A stretch of 64,000 nt of DNA, taken from the NCBI RefSeq assembly GCF_001855565.1, contig NZ_MKCR01000010.1:1-64000 (forward strand), in the 5' to 3' direction. Under the pieces are notes generated by a model. That model was not told the DNA's origin. It was given only the letters and a program-made list of their open reading frames with translations, and did not search any database. Of the stretch, positions 18,082 to 27,764 are shown piece after piece; positions within the stretch are counted from its first letter, which is position 1; each line of letters begins with the position of its first letter. The position numbers were made by a program, and so were the translations under genes. The DNA comes from Chromobacterium amazonense. GTDB lineage: Bacteria > Pseudomonadota > Gammaproteobacteria > Burkholderiales > Chromobacteriaceae.

Positions 18082-19617
18082 ATGAACCTGCTCAAGGCCC
18101 TGGCTGCAGTCAGCAGCATGACCATGGTGTCGCGCGTGCTCGGCCTGGTGCGCGACACGCTCGTCGCGCGCATCTTCGGCGCCGGCATGGCCGCCGACGC
18201 TTTCAACGCCGCCTTCAAGATTCCCAACATGCTGCGGCGCCTATTCGCGGAGGGCGCCTTCTCGCAGGCTTTCGTGCCCATTCTGGGCGAATACAAGCAG
18301 AACAAGACGCACGAGGAAACGCGCGAATTCGTCGCCAAGGTCACCGGCGTGCTGGGCTCTGTGCTGTTGCTGGTGACGGCGATAGGCATGCTGGCCGCGC
18401 CGGCCATCATGTGGATATCGGCGCCGGGCTTCTACCGCGAGCCGGCCAAGGCCGCGCTGTTCGCCGACATCCTGCGCGTCTCCTTCCCGTATATTTTCTT
18501 CATCTCGCTGTCGTCGATGACCGGCAGCGTGCTCAATAGCTGGGGAAAATTTTCCATCCCGGCCTTCACGCCTACCTTCCTGAACCTCAGCTTCATCGTG
18601 TTCGCGCTGGCCTTCACCCACTACTTCCATCCGCCCATCATGGCGCTGGCGTGGGCGGTGTTCGTCGGCGGGCTGATCCAGCTGGTGTGGCAGCTGCCCT
18701 TTCTGAAGCAGATCGGCATGCTGGCCAAGCCCATCCTCGCCTTCCGCGACCCGGCGGTGTGGCGCGTGATCCGGCAGATGGGTCCGGCCATCTTCGGCGT
18801 GTCGGTGGCGCAGATTTCCTTGCTGATCAATTCCACCTTCGCCTCTTTCCTGCCCACCGGCAGCGTATCGTGGATGTATTACGCCGACCGGCTGATGGAG
18901 TTTCCGTCCGGCGTGCTGGGCGTGGCGCTGGGCACCATCCTGCTGCCGTCCTTGTCCAAGCACGCGGCCAGCAAGTCCGACGCCGAATTCAGCGTGCTGC
19001 TGGACTGGGGCATCCGGCTGTCTCTGCTCTTGGCGGTGCCGGCCACGGTGGGTCTGGGCCTGCTGTCCGGCCCGCTGCTCTACACCATGTTCATGTACGG
19101 CAAATTCTCCGCGCACGACGCCTGGATGTCGCAACAGGCGGTGATCGCTTACTCCTTCGGCCTGCTGGGGCTGATTCTGGTCAAAGTGCTGGCGCCGGGC
19201 TTCTACGCGCGCCAGGACATCAAAACGCCGGTGCGCATCGCGGTGAAGACGCTGATCGCCACCCAAGTGATGAACCTGATCTTTGTCTTCCCGCTGAAGC
19301 ACGCCGGCCTGGCGCTGTCCATAGGCCTGGCATCCTGCATCAACGCCGGCCTGTTGATGCACACTCTGCAAAAACGCGGCATCTACCGGCCGGAAGCGGG
19401 TTGGCGCAGCTTCCTGCTCAAGCTGGCCACCGCCATTCTGGCGATGGCGGCCGCGCTGCTGGCCTGCCAGTGGTGGCTGCCGATAGATTGGCACGGCCAG
19501 GCCTGGCAGCGCGCGCTGTGGCTGGTGCTGCTGGTCGGCGTCGGCGCGACGGTTTATTTCGCCGCGCTATTCGCGCTGGGCTTCCGCCCGCGCCATTTCA
19601 TGCGGCGCGAGATGTAA
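18082..19617 (+). CDS. murJ: Lipid II flippase MurJ (MviN)
   Basis: A 511-aa inner-membrane protein with about 14 hydrophobic segments (MVF/MOP superfamily) that flips lipid II to the periplasm for peptidoglycan synthesis. The N-terminal [13 protein letters not shown]...[21 protein letters not shown] contains the conserved arginines of the substrate cavity. ATG 18082 ([14 protein letters not shown]) is the usual start; in-frame bases before it are in the rpsT/murJ promoter gap. Confidence 0.96.
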   Translation: MNLLKALAAVSSMTMVSRVLGLVRDTLVARIFGAGMAADAFNAAFKIPNMLRRLFAEGAFSQAFVPILGEYKQNKTHEETREFVAKVTGVLGSVLLLVTAIGMLAAPAIMWISAPGFYREPAKAALFADILRVSFPYIFFISLSSMTGSVLNSWGKFSIPAFTPTFLNLSFIVFALAFTHYFHPPIMALAWAVFVGGLIQLVWQLPFLKQIGMLAKPILAFRDPAVWRVIRQMGPAIFGVSVAQISLLINSTFASFLPTGSVSWMYYADRLMEFPSGVLGVALGTILLPSLSKHAASKSDAEFSVLLDWGIRLSLLLAVPATVGLGLLSGPLLYTMFMYGKFSAHDAWMSQQAVIAYSFGLLGLILVKVLAPGFYARQDIKTPVRIAVKTLIATQVMNLIFVFPLKHAGLALSIGLASCINAGLLMHTLQKRGIYRPEAGWRSFLLKLATAILAMAAALLACQWWLPIDWHGQAWQRALWLVLLVGVGATVYFAALFALGFRPRHFMRREM

Positions 19618-19744
19618 CATGCTTTTGCCAAGAACAGCGTTTCCGATACTGGAAACGGCCACGCTCCAGACAAGACGTCAGCGCCATGTTCTTTTGATGC
19701 CCACTCGCTGGCTTAGTGGCGAAAACCGTTTTTAGAAGGCTTAT

Positions 19745-20581
19745 ATGATGCAAAACCTCACCCCCGAACACTCGCCGCTGGGCAAAACCGTCAGCTACCA
19801 GGACCAGTACGATCCTTCCCTGCTGTTCCCGATCGCGCGCCAGACCAAGCGCGAGGAGATAGGCGTGGATGAGGCTGCGCTGCCATTCGCCGGCGTCGAC
19901 ATCTGGACCGGTTTCGAGCTGTCCTGGCTCAACGCTAAAGGCAAACCGCAGGTCGGCATCGCCACCTTCCGCATTCCGGCCGCAAGCCCGCGGCTGATCG
20001 AGTCCAAATCGTTCAAGCTGTATCTGAACAGCTACAACCAGACCCGCATGGACAGCATGGACGCGCTGGCCGCCCAGTTGGCGCGCGACTTGTCCGAGGC
20101 CGCCGGCGCCGAGGTTTCCGTTTCCATCCTGTTGCCCCAGGCCTTCGCCGCCGAGCAAGTGCGCGAGCTGGCCGGCGAGTGCCTCGACGATCTGGACATC
20201 GCGGTGGACAACTACACACCCTGCCCCGAAGTCTTGAAGGCCGACGCAACGGAGATCGTCAGCGAAACGCTGTGCAGCAATCTATTGAAGTCCAACTGCC
20301 TGGTCACCGGCCAGCCGGACTGGGGCAGCGTGTCCATCCGCTACACCGGGCCCAAGATAGACCGCGAGGCGCTGCTGCGGTATTTGATCGGCTTCCGCCA
20401 GCACAACGAGTTCCATGAGCAATGCGTGGAGCGCATCTTCGTCGACTTGCTGCGCGCCTGCGCGCCGACGCAGCTGACCGTCTATGCCCGCTATACCCGC
20501 CGCGGCGGCCTGGACATCAATCCCTGGCGCAGCAATTTCGAAGCCGCGCCGCGGGACAACGTCCGCACCGCGCGCCAATAA
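19745..20581 (+). CDS. queF: NADPH-dependent 7-cyano-7-deazaguanine reductase
   Basis: A 278-aa enzyme (type II, two T-fold halves) that reduces preQ0 to preQ1 for queuosine in tRNA. The substrate-binding Glu lies in [16 protein letters not shown] (about residue 90) and the catalytic Cys in [13 protein letters not shown] (about residue 190). There are two adjacent ATGs (19745 and 19748); the second may be used. No other queuosine genes are adjacent. The 127-base leader holds a hairpin but no convincing preQ1 riboswitch. Confidence 0.96.
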   Translation: MMQNLTPEHSPLGKTVSYQDQYDPSLLFPIARQTKREEIGVDEAALPFAGVDIWTGFELSWLNAKGKPQVGIATFRIPAASPRLIESKSFKLYLNSYNQTRMDSMDALAAQLARDLSEAAGAEVSVSILLPQAFAAEQVRELAGECLDDLDIAVDNYTPCPEVLKADATEIVSETLCSNLLKSNCLVTGQPDWGSVSIRYTGPKIDREALLRYLIGFRQHNEFHEQCVERIFVDLLRACAPTQLTVYARYTRRGGLDINPWRSNFEAAPRDNVRTARQ

Positions 20582-20598
20582 GAGCCGCTCACAAAACC

Positions 20599-20706
20599 TC
20601 GTTAGATAACCTGAGCCAAAGCGCGCCGACGCAGACCGTACTTGAGTACGGCATGGAGGCGCAACGCAGGATCAGGGGTTTGGTTAGCGGGTCTAAACGC
20701 AAGCGG
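20599..20706. repeat. REP-like intergenic sequence with a perfect hairpin
   Basis: CCGTAC-TTGA-GTACGG at 20636-20651 forms a 6-bp stem with tetraloop inside a G/C-rich stretch that codes for nothing. It resembles short dispersed repeats with the core ACTTGAGTACGG that I recall from betaproteobacterial genomes. There is only one copy in the window, so repeat status is inferred. Confidence 0.35.
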
Positions 20707-20785
20707 GGCCTTGCTATCCCGCTTGCTTTATTTCCTCATCATTGATATCCATGCCAATCCAAACCTTGGACATAAAAGGATAGCA

Positions 20786-21310
20786 ATGAAAACCACCCCG
20801 CACCTGTTCGCCCAACGCCTGAGCAAGGCGCTGCTCGCGCTGTCCATCGGTCTGTTCGGGCTGATGGTGGCCAGCGGCAACCTGCTCGACTACGACTCCA
20901 ACTGGCAGTTTGTCCGCCATGTGCTGAGCATGGACACTATGCAGCCGTGGTTCCACGGCGACGCGCTGCGCGGCCGCGCCATCCACAGCGAAGCCATTCA
21001 ACGCCTGGCCTACGCCGCCATCATAGCCGGCGAGCTGGCCGTAGGCCTGCTGTGCGCCGCCGGCGGCGCCATGCTGCTGCTCGCCCTGCGTCCCACGGCC
21101 GGCATTTGGCTGCCGCGCGGCAAAGCCTGCTTCACGCTGGGCGCGACGCTGGCCATCCTGGTCTGGCACACCGGCTTCGCGGTGATAGGCGGCGAATACT
21201 TCGCGATGTGGGCCAACCAGTTCAACGGCCAGTTCAGCGCCTACGCCTTCACCGGCATTGCGCTGTTGGCGCTGATCTATGTGAACCAGCCGGAATCGTC
21301 AGCCGATTGA
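20786..21310 (+). CDS. DUF2165 family small membrane protein
   Basis: A 174-aa inner-membrane protein with four hydrophobic helices (about 13-35, 70-95, 105-130, 145-165). It fits the DUF2165 pattern: a first loop with NLLDYDSNWQFVRHVLSMDT and a conserved WF...RAIHSEAIQRLAYAAI stretch. The function is unknown. ATG 20786 has AAAAGGA upstream. It is convergent with rluA across a strong shared terminator. Confidence 0.85.
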   Translation: MKTTPHLFAQRLSKALLALSIGLFGLMVASGNLLDYDSNWQFVRHVLSMDTMQPWFHGDALRGRAIHSEAIQRLAYAAIIAGELAVGLLCAAGGAMLLLALRPTAGIWLPRGKACFTLGATLAILVWHTGFAVIGGEYFAMWANQFNGQFSAYAFTGIALLALIYVNQPESSAD

Positions 21311-21314
21311 CAGA

Positions 21315-21344
21315 AAAAGCCGCATCCTTCACAGATGCGGCTTT
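21315..21344. terminator. Bidirectional terminator between DUF2165 gene and rluA
   Basis: AAAGCCGCATC pairs with GATGCGGCTTT around a 7-base loop, with an A-run before and T residues at the end. Confidence 0.8.
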
Positions 21345-21361
21345 GACGATAAATCTCTTCG

Positions 21362-22039
21362 TCAGAACGGCGGCGGCGCCTCGAACTCCATCTCCTCAAA
21401 CGTCACCGGGTGGCGCAACACCAGCCTGGATGCGTGCAGCAACAGACGGTCCGCCTTGGCCAGCGCCTCCGGCGGGGCGTAGATGTCGTCGCCAAGAATG
21501 GGGTGGCCGGACTCCAGATGCAGCATGTGCATGCGCAGCTGGTGAGCGCGGCCGGTCAGCGGGTCGAGCTCCATGCGGCTGACGTTGCGCGCGGTGTCGC
21601 GCAGGATCACCCGGTAGCGGGTGATGGCTTCCTTGCCTTCCTGGAAATCTACCTTCTGCCGCGGCCGGTTCGGCCAATCGATGATCAAGGGCAGGTCTAT
21701 GGTGCCGCTATTGCTTTCCACGATGCCGTCCACCACCGCGATATAGCGTTTCTTGACCTTGCGATCCATGAAGGCGATGGACAGCGCGCGCTGCATTTCC
21801 GGGCCGCGGCCCATCACCACCAGACCGGAAGTGTCCATATCCAGACGGTGCACGGTCAGCGCGTCGGGGTAGACTTTCTGCGCGCGGCTGATCAGGCAGT
21901 CGGCCTTATCTTCCCCGCGCCCTGGCACCGACAGTAGGCCGCTGGGCTTGTCCAGCACCAGCATGCAGTCGTCGACGTAGACCACGTTGAGGCCGGTGTC
22001 CGGCGGCGGATTGTAGTGTTCGAGATTATGTCTTGGCAT
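21362..22039 (-). CDS. rluA: RluA-family pseudouridine synthase
   Basis: A 225-aa RNA-modifying enzyme. The catalytic Asp is in the family motif VHRLDMDTSGLVV (about residue 65). Later motifs are KKRYIAVVDG, the GRAHQLRMHM substrate motif and PILGDDIY. The size and lack of an S4 domain match RluA (23S rRNA U746 and tRNA U32) better than RluC or RluD. The start is ATG 22039; no upstream partner. Confidence 0.9.
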   Translation of the reverse strand: MPRHNLEHYNPPPDTGLNVVYVDDCMLVLDKPSGLLSVPGRGEDKADCLISRAQKVYPDALTVHRLDMDTSGLVVMGRGPEMQRALSIAFMDRKVKKRYIAVVDGIVESNSGTIDLPLIIDWPNRPRQKVDFQEGKEAITRYRVILRDTARNVSRMELDPLTGRAHQLRMHMLHLESGHPILGDDIYAPPEALAKADRLLLHASRLVLRHPVTFEEMEFEAPPPF

Positions 22040-22191
22040 TGTAATGCGGCTTTAAAAATCGATTGGCGGCGATTATCGGCGTTAAAGCCTTGCCCGACAA
22101 GCTGTTACCGTCGATTGCGCGCGGCGCTGTCACTTGAAATCGCCTGGATTCGCCATCAATCTGTTGTGACAACAACAGACAAGGACGCATC

Positions 22192-22899
22192 ATGCAGGAA
22201 CAGTTCTACCAAGACCCGTATCAAACCCGCCTCGCCACCCGCGTGGTCCGCCACGACGATGCCGGCCTGGTGCTGGAAGATACCCTGTGCTACCCGCTGG
22301 GCGGCGGCCAACCGGGCGACAGCGCCACGCTGACGCTAGCGGACGGCGGCACGCTGCGCATCGCCGACACCCGACGCGACCGCGAAACCCGCGCCATCCT
22401 GCATCAGACCGAAGGCGACATCCGCCTCGCCCCCGGAACCGAAGTCACGCTGGACCTGGATTGGGACCGCCGCTACCGCCATATGCGCATCCACACCTGC
22501 ATGCACCTGCTGGGCGTGGTGATCAAGGCCGGCGTCACCGGCGGCAACATGACGGCCGAGTCCGGCCGGCTGGACTTCTCGCTACCTGAAGGCATGGAGC
22601 TGGACAAAGAAGAGATCGAGGCCGAATTGAACCGGCTGGTGGCGGCCGATCTGCCGGTGACCGTGAAGATGACCAGCGGCGAAGCGCTGCAGGCGCAACC
22701 GGAGCTGATCCGCACCATGTCGGTGACGCCGCCCTTGCATCTGCCGGAAATCCGCCTGATCGAGATCGAGGGCGTGGACTTGCAGCCCTGTGGCGGCACC
22801 CACCTGGCGCGCACCGGCGAAGTGGGCCGTGTCAGGGTGAAGAAGATCGAGAACAAGGGCGCGCGGAACAAACGCGTGGTGCTGGAGCTGGTCGATTAA
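22192..22899 (+). CDS. Trans-acting alanyl-tRNA editing protein (AlaX)
   Basis: A 235-aa homologue of the AlaRS editing domain that hydrolyses mischarged Ser- (or Gly-) tRNA-Ala. An early YPLGGGQPGD stretch is followed by the zinc-binding motif HTCMHLLG (HxxxH, about residue 103) and the CGGTH motif (about residue 198), together giving the three- or four-ligand zinc site. The length fits the medium AlaX class. Single gene, convergent with the peptide transporter. Confidence 0.9.
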   Translation: MQEQFYQDPYQTRLATRVVRHDDAGLVLEDTLCYPLGGGQPGDSATLTLADGGTLRIADTRRDRETRAILHQTEGDIRLAPGTEVTLDLDWDRRYRHMRIHTCMHLLGVVIKAGVTGGNMTAESGRLDFSLPEGMELDKEEIEAELNRLVAADLPVTVKMTSGEALQAQPELIRTMSVTPPLHLPEIRLIEIEGVDLQPCGGTHLARTGEVGRVRVKKIENKGARNKRVVLELVD

Positions 22900-22917
22900 G
22901 CCGCACCGCCAACAAAA

Positions 22918-22939
22918 ACGGGGACCACGCGGTCCCCGT
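22918..22939. terminator. Terminator between alaX-like gene and POT transporter
   Basis: ACGGGGACC pairs with GGTCCCCGT around ACGC, with an A-run on the left flank serving minus-strand termination. Confidence 0.8.
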
Positions 22940-22961
22940 CTTCACTTCATGAATGCCGCGC

Positions 22962-24449
22962 TCAGCGCGCGTCCAGCGCCATTTCGTGCTCCGGATGCGC
23001 CGGTTTCTCGTCCAGCGTCATGCGATGCAGCCACGGCGCGATGAAGATGGTCAGCACGGCGATCACGCCGGTCACCACCCCGATCTGGGTGAACACGCGG
23101 CTATAGATTTCCAGGGTAACCAGCGGGTCGGTCACATTGTCCGGCGCGGCGGTCAGGCTGGCCACCTTGCCGGCGATCACAGAAGACGCGGCCGAAGTCA
23201 GGAACCAGGCGCCCATGATGAAGCCCATCAGCCGCTGCGGCACCAGTTGCGCCACCATGGCCAGGCCCAGGCCGGAAATCAGCAGCTCGCCTATGCTTTG
23301 CAACAGGTAGCTCAGCACCATCCAGTTGGACGACACCATGCCCTGGGCATTAGCGTACTTGGCGCCCAGCGGCAGAACCAGGAAGGCGCCGGCGCACAGC
23401 ACCATGCCGATGGCGAACTTGTGGGGCATGGGCAGGCGGTTGCCCAGCTTGTTGTAGCAGATGGCGAGCAGCGGACTGGCCAGCATGATCCAGAACGGGT
23501 TCAGCGACTGGAACTGCTCCGGCTGCACCGGAATGCCGAACAGGGTGTGCTCGGTATTGTGGATGGCGAAGAAGTTCAGCGACAACGGCATCTGGTTGTA
23601 CAACACGAAGAACACCGTCGCCTGCAGCATCAGGATGGCGGCCACGATCATCTTCTTGCGGTCCGCGCCCTGCAACAGCAGGGTTTCCTTGACGAACAGC
23701 CCCACCACGCCGATGGACAGCACGGCCAGCACCGCATTGGCGATGATCTCGTGCTTCAGCAGCAGCGCGGCCAGCAGGCAGGCCACCACCACGCCGGCCA
23801 GCACCGCCAGCCAGGTGCTCAGTTTAGGCGTGCGGAAATCGGCCTCGGAACCGTATTCCTTGACCCAGCCGCGCAGCAGCAGGAAGTTGGCCACGGTGAT
23901 CAGCATGCCGACAACCGACAAGGCGAAGGCGTGGGCGTAGCCGAACTGGTCGGCCAGCCACGGCGTGGCCAGCATGGACAACAACGAGCCGACGTTGATC
24001 GCCATGTAATACATGGTGAAGGCGCCATCCAGCCGCGGATCGTTCTCCTCATAGCACTTGGACAGCAGCGACGAAGGATTGGCCTTGAACAAGCCATTGC
24101 CGACAGCAATGGTGCCCATGCCCAAATACAGCAGGCTGATCTGGTCGGCCGACGCGGTCACCATGGCATAGCCCGCGGTCAGCACCAGCGCGCCCAGCAA
24201 AATGGTGCGGCGGGTGCCCAGCACCTTGTCGCCTAGCCAGCCGCCAACCGACACCAGGCCATACACCATGGCGATGAAGGCGGAGAACAGCGTGAAGGAC
24301 TCGACCTCGCGCAGGCCAAGCTCCTTAACCAGATAAACAGCCAGAATGCCTTGCAGGCCGTAAAAGCCGAAACGTTCCCAAAATTCGATCGAAAAGATCA
24401 GATAAAACGGCTTGGGTTGCCGCAAGGGGTTGAGCGCGCTTTGCGTCAT
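22962..24449 (-). CDS. POT/PTR2-family proton-dependent di-/tripeptide transporter
   Basis: A 495-aa inner-membrane symporter with about 14 segments. The diagnostic ExxER proton motif is in [12 protein letters not shown] (about residues 20-31). The PTR2 signature region with [19 protein letters not shown] and the [11 protein letters not shown] block lies near residue 310. These fit the DtpA/DtpB (YdgR/YhiP) group. The 447-base upstream gap to lysR provides room for its own promoter. Confidence 0.93.
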   Translation of the reverse strand: MTQSALNPLRQPKPFYLIFSIEFWERFGFYGLQGILAVYLVKELGLREVESFTLFSAFIAMVYGLVSVGGWLGDKVLGTRRTILLGALVLTAGYAMVTASADQISLLYLGMGTIAVGNGLFKANPSSLLSKCYEENDPRLDGAFTMYYMAINVGSLLSMLATPWLADQFGYAHAFALSVVGMLITVANFLLLRGWVKEYGSEADFRTPKLSTWLAVLAGVVVACLLAALLLKHEIIANAVLAVLSIGVVGLFVKETLLLQGADRKKMIVAAILMLQATVFFVLYNQMPLSLNFFAIHNTEHTLFGIPVQPEQFQSLNPFWIMLASPLLAICYNKLGNRLPMPHKFAIGMVLCAGAFLVLPLGAKYANAQGMVSSNWMVLSYLLQSIGELLISGLGLAMVAQLVPQRLMGFIMGAWFLTSAASSVIAGKVASLTAAPDNVTDPLVTLEIYSRVFTQIGVVTGVIAVLTIFIAPWLHRMTLDEKPAHPEHEMALDAR

Positions 24450-24870
24450 GACGGGTTCCTTGTGAAATCAGAACTGCTGCGGACCCAGGAAATTCCTGAT
24501 GGCGAGACGGCGGATGGACAGCGCGGCGCGCGCCAGCCAAAGCCAGTCGCGCGGGTGAGACAGACAGTGGTCACTACTGGAAATGAGGCTAATTTGCAGT
24601 TATCACGCCGCAAGTCCATGCAAATTCATGACCTTGCCGCAACATTGATAGCATTCAGAAACTATTGATGAAGCAAGTTGGGCTTGCTGTCAAATCACTT
24701 GACGCAATACAGCCTCATTCATGACAAAGGCAAGGCACAGAATATGAATAAAATCTTACATATGGACAACAATCATGAACATGCCTATATGTAAAATATT
24801 TAGATGCTTAAAATGAAGAAATTTTAAAATTTAATTGCCAATTCGATCAGGAAAGGAATTTTATCAGATA
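24450..24870. other. Long intergenic region, AT-rich toward the right
   Basis: No gene is seen. The left third has normal GC. From about 24590 the sequence becomes AT-rich, most strongly at 24720-24850, with several poly-T/A stretches that could serve as the transporter promoter and UP-element. No palindromic operator or known riboswitch was recognised. Confidence 0.5.
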
Positions 24871-24892
24871 GCGCCGGCCCGCAAGCCGGCGC
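24871..24892 (-). terminator. Hairpin at the 3' end of lysR
   Basis: A perfect 8-bp stem GCGCCGGC/GCCGGCGC with a 6-base loop lies just past the lysR stop. The minus-strand flank continues into an AT-rich region. Confidence 0.65.
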
Positions 24893-24896
24893 GCGC

Positions 24897-25817
24897 TCAC
24901 CGAGCCAACAACGCCGCCAAGCGGTTCCCCACCTCCGCCACCTCGTGCCGCAAATAATCGATGAACCGCCCCGGCAACGGCGAGGCAGGACGGAACTGCG
25001 GCAACACCAGCCGCAGCGAAAACGGAATCGACGCCTCCAGCGGCCTGGCAAACAGCCCCGACCCGACTTCGGCCAGCGCAGTCAGCGGATTGACGATGGC
25101 CACGCCCAGCCCCTGCCGCACCAGGGCGCACACCGCCGCCGCGCTATGGGTGGACAGCTGCAGCCGGCGGCGCACCCCGGCCTCGGCGAACCAGGCGTCG
25201 ACCTGCTGGCGGTAAGGATCGCTGGGCGCCAGGCTGACGAAGGGCAAATCGGCGAAATCCTGCGCCGTCAGCCGCCGCTTGGCCGCCAGCGGATGCCCGG
25301 CCGGCATCACGCACAACTCGTCGCCCTGCCACAGCGGCAAAATCTGGCAACCGGCAGGCGCCTGGTCCTGTTCGATCAGCCCCAGATCGAAACGCTGCGC
25401 CGCCAGCCACTCCTCAAGCCACGGCGACTCCTGCGGACTGATGTCCACCCCCACCTCCGGCAGGCCTTGCAAAAAGCGCGCGCAAGCCGCCGGCAGCAAA
25501 GTCTGGGCGAACACCGGCAGACAGGCGATGGCCAGCTGCCCCCCGGAAAACTGGCGGATGGCTGCGGCGCTGCTGACGATGCGTTCCAGCCCGACAAAAC
25601 TCCGCTCCACCTCGGCGAACAGCTGCAAAGCCTGCTGGGTGGGCCGCAGGCGGCCGTGGCCGCGCTCGAACAGGGTCAGCTCCAATAACTGCTCGCAGCG
25701 CGCCAGCTCGCGGCTGACCGTGGGTTGCGAAGTATGCAGCAGCCGCGCGGCGCCGCTGACGCTGCCGGACGTCATCACGGCTCGAAACACCTCGATGTGG
25801 CGCAGATTGATCGCCAT
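24897..25817 (-). CDS. lysR: LysR-family regulator divergent from lysA
   Basis: A 306-aa regulator. The N-terminal winged helix (about 1-62) reads INLRHIEVFRAVMTSGSVSGAARLLHTSQPTVSRELA, followed by the two-lobed co-inducer domain. Divergence from lysA with a 118-base gap is the classical LysR arrangement, where LysR activates lysA and senses diaminopimelate/lysine; the gene name rests on that context. The second ATG (25817) is chosen because GGAGGAAGAG sits directly before it; the first ATG at 25829 is part of that site. Confidence 0.88.
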   Translation of the reverse strand: MAINLRHIEVFRAVMTSGSVSGAARLLHTSQPTVSRELARCEQLLELTLFERGHGRLRPTQQALQLFAEVERSFVGLERIVSSAAAIRQFSGGQLAIACLPVFAQTLLPAACARFLQGLPEVGVDISPQESPWLEEWLAAQRFDLGLIEQDQAPAGCQILPLWQGDELCVMPAGHPLAAKRRLTAQDFADLPFVSLAPSDPYRQQVDAWFAEAGVRRRLQLSTHSAAAVCALVRQGLGVAIVNPLTALAEVGSGLFARPLEASIPFSLRLVLPQFRPASPLPGRFIDYLRHEVAEVGNRLAALLAR

Positions 25818-25935
25818 CTCTTCCTCCATGCGAAGTCATGGCCATATCAAAAATGAAAGCCATATCGACATAATTCTATTTTATTTTTGTACGAATTAGC
25901 CGGATCATGGTCTGACATCCACAGGAAAGCCCTGC
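25818..25935. promoter_or_regulatory. lysR/lysA divergent promoter region
   Basis: A 118-base AT-rich gap holds a T-rich run at 25868-25890 and two CATAT-type direct repeats (CATATCAAAAAT, CATATCGACAT near 25843-25870). It is the expected place for a LysR binding site; no exact box can be assigned. Confidence 0.5.
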
Positions 25936-27168
25936 ATGCGCCCCTTCGACAACCGCCAACTCGCCGCCATCGCCCAACAGTACGGCTCGCCGCTCTGGGT
26001 CTACCACGCCGACACCATCCGCAGCCGCATCGCCGAGCTGAAGGCCTTTGACACCATACGCTATGCGCAGAAGGCCAACTCCAACACCCACATCCTGCGG
26101 CTGATGCGCGCGGAAGGCGTGAAAGTGGATGCGGTATCGCTGGGCGAGATTGAGCGCGCGCTGGCCGCCGGCTACCGCGCCGGCGGCGATGAGCCGTCCG
26201 ACATCGTCTTCACCGCCGACGTGCTGGACCGCGCCACGCTGGACAAGGTGGTGGAGACCGGCATTCCGGTGAACGCCGGCTCCATCGACATGCTGCGCCA
26301 GTTGGGCGAGCGCTCGCCGGGCCATCCGGTCTGGCTGCGCATCAACCCCGGCTTCGGCCATGGCCACAGCCAGAAGACCAATACCGGCGGCGAAAACAGC
26401 AAACACGGCATCTGGCATGAAGACTTGCAGCAGGCGCTGCAAGCGGTGCGGACGCATGGCCTGGAATTGATCGGCGTCCACATGCACATCGGCTCCGGCG
26501 TCGATTACGGCCATCTGCAACAGGTGTGCGGCGCCATGGTGGAGCTGGTGGCGCAACTCGGCTGCGATATCGAAGCCATCTCCGCCGGCGGCGGTCTGTC
26601 CATCCCCTACCGCGACGGCGACGCCCGCATCGATACCGCCCATTACTTCCAGTTGTGGGATGCCGCCCGGCAACGCATCGCCGAACAGCTGGGCCATCCG
26701 GTGCGGCTGGAAATCGAGCCGGGCCGCTTCCTGGTGGCGGAATCCGGCGCGCTGCTGGCCGAAGTGCGCGCCGTCAAAGACATGGGCAGCCGCCATTTCG
26801 TGCTGGTGGACGCCGGCTTCAACGACCTGATGCGGCCGTCGTTATATGGCAGCTACCATCGCATCAGCGTGCTGGACGCGCTCGGGATGGAGAAAAGCGG
26901 CCGCATCGACACCGTGGTGGCCGGCCCGCTATGCGAATCCGGCGACGTCTTCACCCAACAGGAAGGCGGCACTGTGGAAACCCGGCCGCTGCCGCCGGCG
27001 CAAGTCGGCGATCTGATGGTGTTCCACGACGCCGGCGCCTATGGCGCGACCATGTCGTCCAACTACAACAGCCGCCCGCTGTTGGCCGAGGTGCTGGTCG
27101 ATGGCGGCGCGGCGCGGCTGATCCGCCGCCGCCAGACCATGGCGGAACTGCTGGCGCTGGAAGCCTGA
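25936..27168 (+). CDS. lysA: Diaminopimelate decarboxylase
   Basis: A 410-aa PLP enzyme (alanine racemase-like barrel, fold III) for the last step of lysine synthesis. The PLP lysine is in YAQKANSN (about residue 50). Further motifs are HMHIGSGV near 180, the glycine loop SAGGGLSIPY near 218, EIEPGR near 257, the active-site Cys/Glu in GPLCESGD near 332 and GAYGATMSSNYNSRP near 365. ATG 25936 has AGGAAA before it. Expression is probably controlled by the divergent LysR. Confidence 0.95.
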   Translation: MRPFDNRQLAAIAQQYGSPLWVYHADTIRSRIAELKAFDTIRYAQKANSNTHILRLMRAEGVKVDAVSLGEIERALAAGYRAGGDEPSDIVFTADVLDRATLDKVVETGIPVNAGSIDMLRQLGERSPGHPVWLRINPGFGHGHSQKTNTGGENSKHGIWHEDLQQALQAVRTHGLELIGVHMHIGSGVDYGHLQQVCGAMVELVAQLGCDIEAISAGGGLSIPYRDGDARIDTAHYFQLWDAARQRIAEQLGHPVRLEIEPGRFLVAESGALLAEVRAVKDMGSRHFVLVDAGFNDLMRPSLYGSYHRISVLDALGMEKSGRIDTVVAGPLCESGDVFTQQEGGTVETRPLPPAQVGDLMVFHDAGAYGATMSSNYNSRPLLAEVLVDGGAARLIRRRQTMAELLALEA

Positions 27169-27182
27169 ACGCTCAATGCGAA

Positions 27183-27205
27183 GAAGCCGGGCATCGCCCG
27201 GCTTC
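27183..27205. terminator. lysA terminator
   Basis: GAAGCCGGGC pairs with GCCCGGCTTC around ATC between the convergent lysA and BON genes. Confidence 0.75.
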
Positions 27206-27234
27206 CTCGCACATTCCCTCGCCCAACAGCAGGA

Positions 27235-27555
27235 TCAGCTCTTCTGTTCCATCTTGTTGATGACGAACTTCACGCCCGGCACCTTTTCAGCGATCTGGCC
27301 AGCCTTGAACATCTGCTGGTCATCGGTCATCGGACCCTCGATGGTCACCTCTGCCTTGCTGCTGCTCACCTTCAGATCCAAGGCTTTCAGTTCCTGATCC
27401 GCATCCAGAGCCTGCTTCACGGAGGCCGCCAATTCCGCATCGGTCGGCGCAGCCACGGCGGCGGCGGCATCTGCATAGGCAGCATGCACGGCGAAAGTGC
27501 CAGACACGGCCAGGGCAGCCAGCAGCAGGGTACGGCTTGCAAGGTGTTTCATCAT
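27235..27555 (-). CDS. Exported BON-domain protein
   Basis: A 106-aa periplasmic protein. The signal peptide (MMKHLASRTLLLAALAVSGT... cleavage near AYA/DA) is followed by a single BON domain with ELAASVKQALDADQELKAL and VTIEGPMTDDQQMFKAGQIAEKVPGVKFV, which is the alpha-beta fold thought to bind phospholipid surfaces. It is related in shape to OsmY/DolP halves. Start 27555 or 27552 (adjacent ATGs) follows GGAG. Probably envelope maintenance; partner unknown. Confidence 0.85.
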   Translation of the reverse strand: MMKHLASRTLLLAALAVSGTFAVHAAYADAAAAVAAPTDAELAASVKQALDADQELKALDLKVSSSKAEVTIEGPMTDDQQMFKAGQIAEKVPGVKFVINKMEQKS

Positions 27556-27764
27556 TTTCTCCAATTTCTCGCGACAAATGTCCAAGGCCACGATCCGCCA
27601 TGCCAGCGGATCACACGGAATACCGCCATGTTAACGGGGAAACTTTTCAGTTTTGTTGCGACTCAATGACATCACACTAAACACGATGCCGGCGCGACAC
27701 GCTCCCCGACGCGCGGGTTACAATCAACCGAACCACTCAATCACAGGGCCCAGAGCCTCGAAGC

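Noticed and set aside
18241-19494. 417-codon frame antisense to murJ
   Set aside because: Shadow frame; murJ has full conservation on the other strand.
19618-19744. preQ1 riboswitch before queF
   Set aside because: Hairpins exist but I could not match the loop and tail sequences of known preQ1 classes.
22953-24236. 427-codon frame antisense to the POT transporter
   Set aside because: Compositional shadow with no motif; the opposite strand has the ExxER motif.
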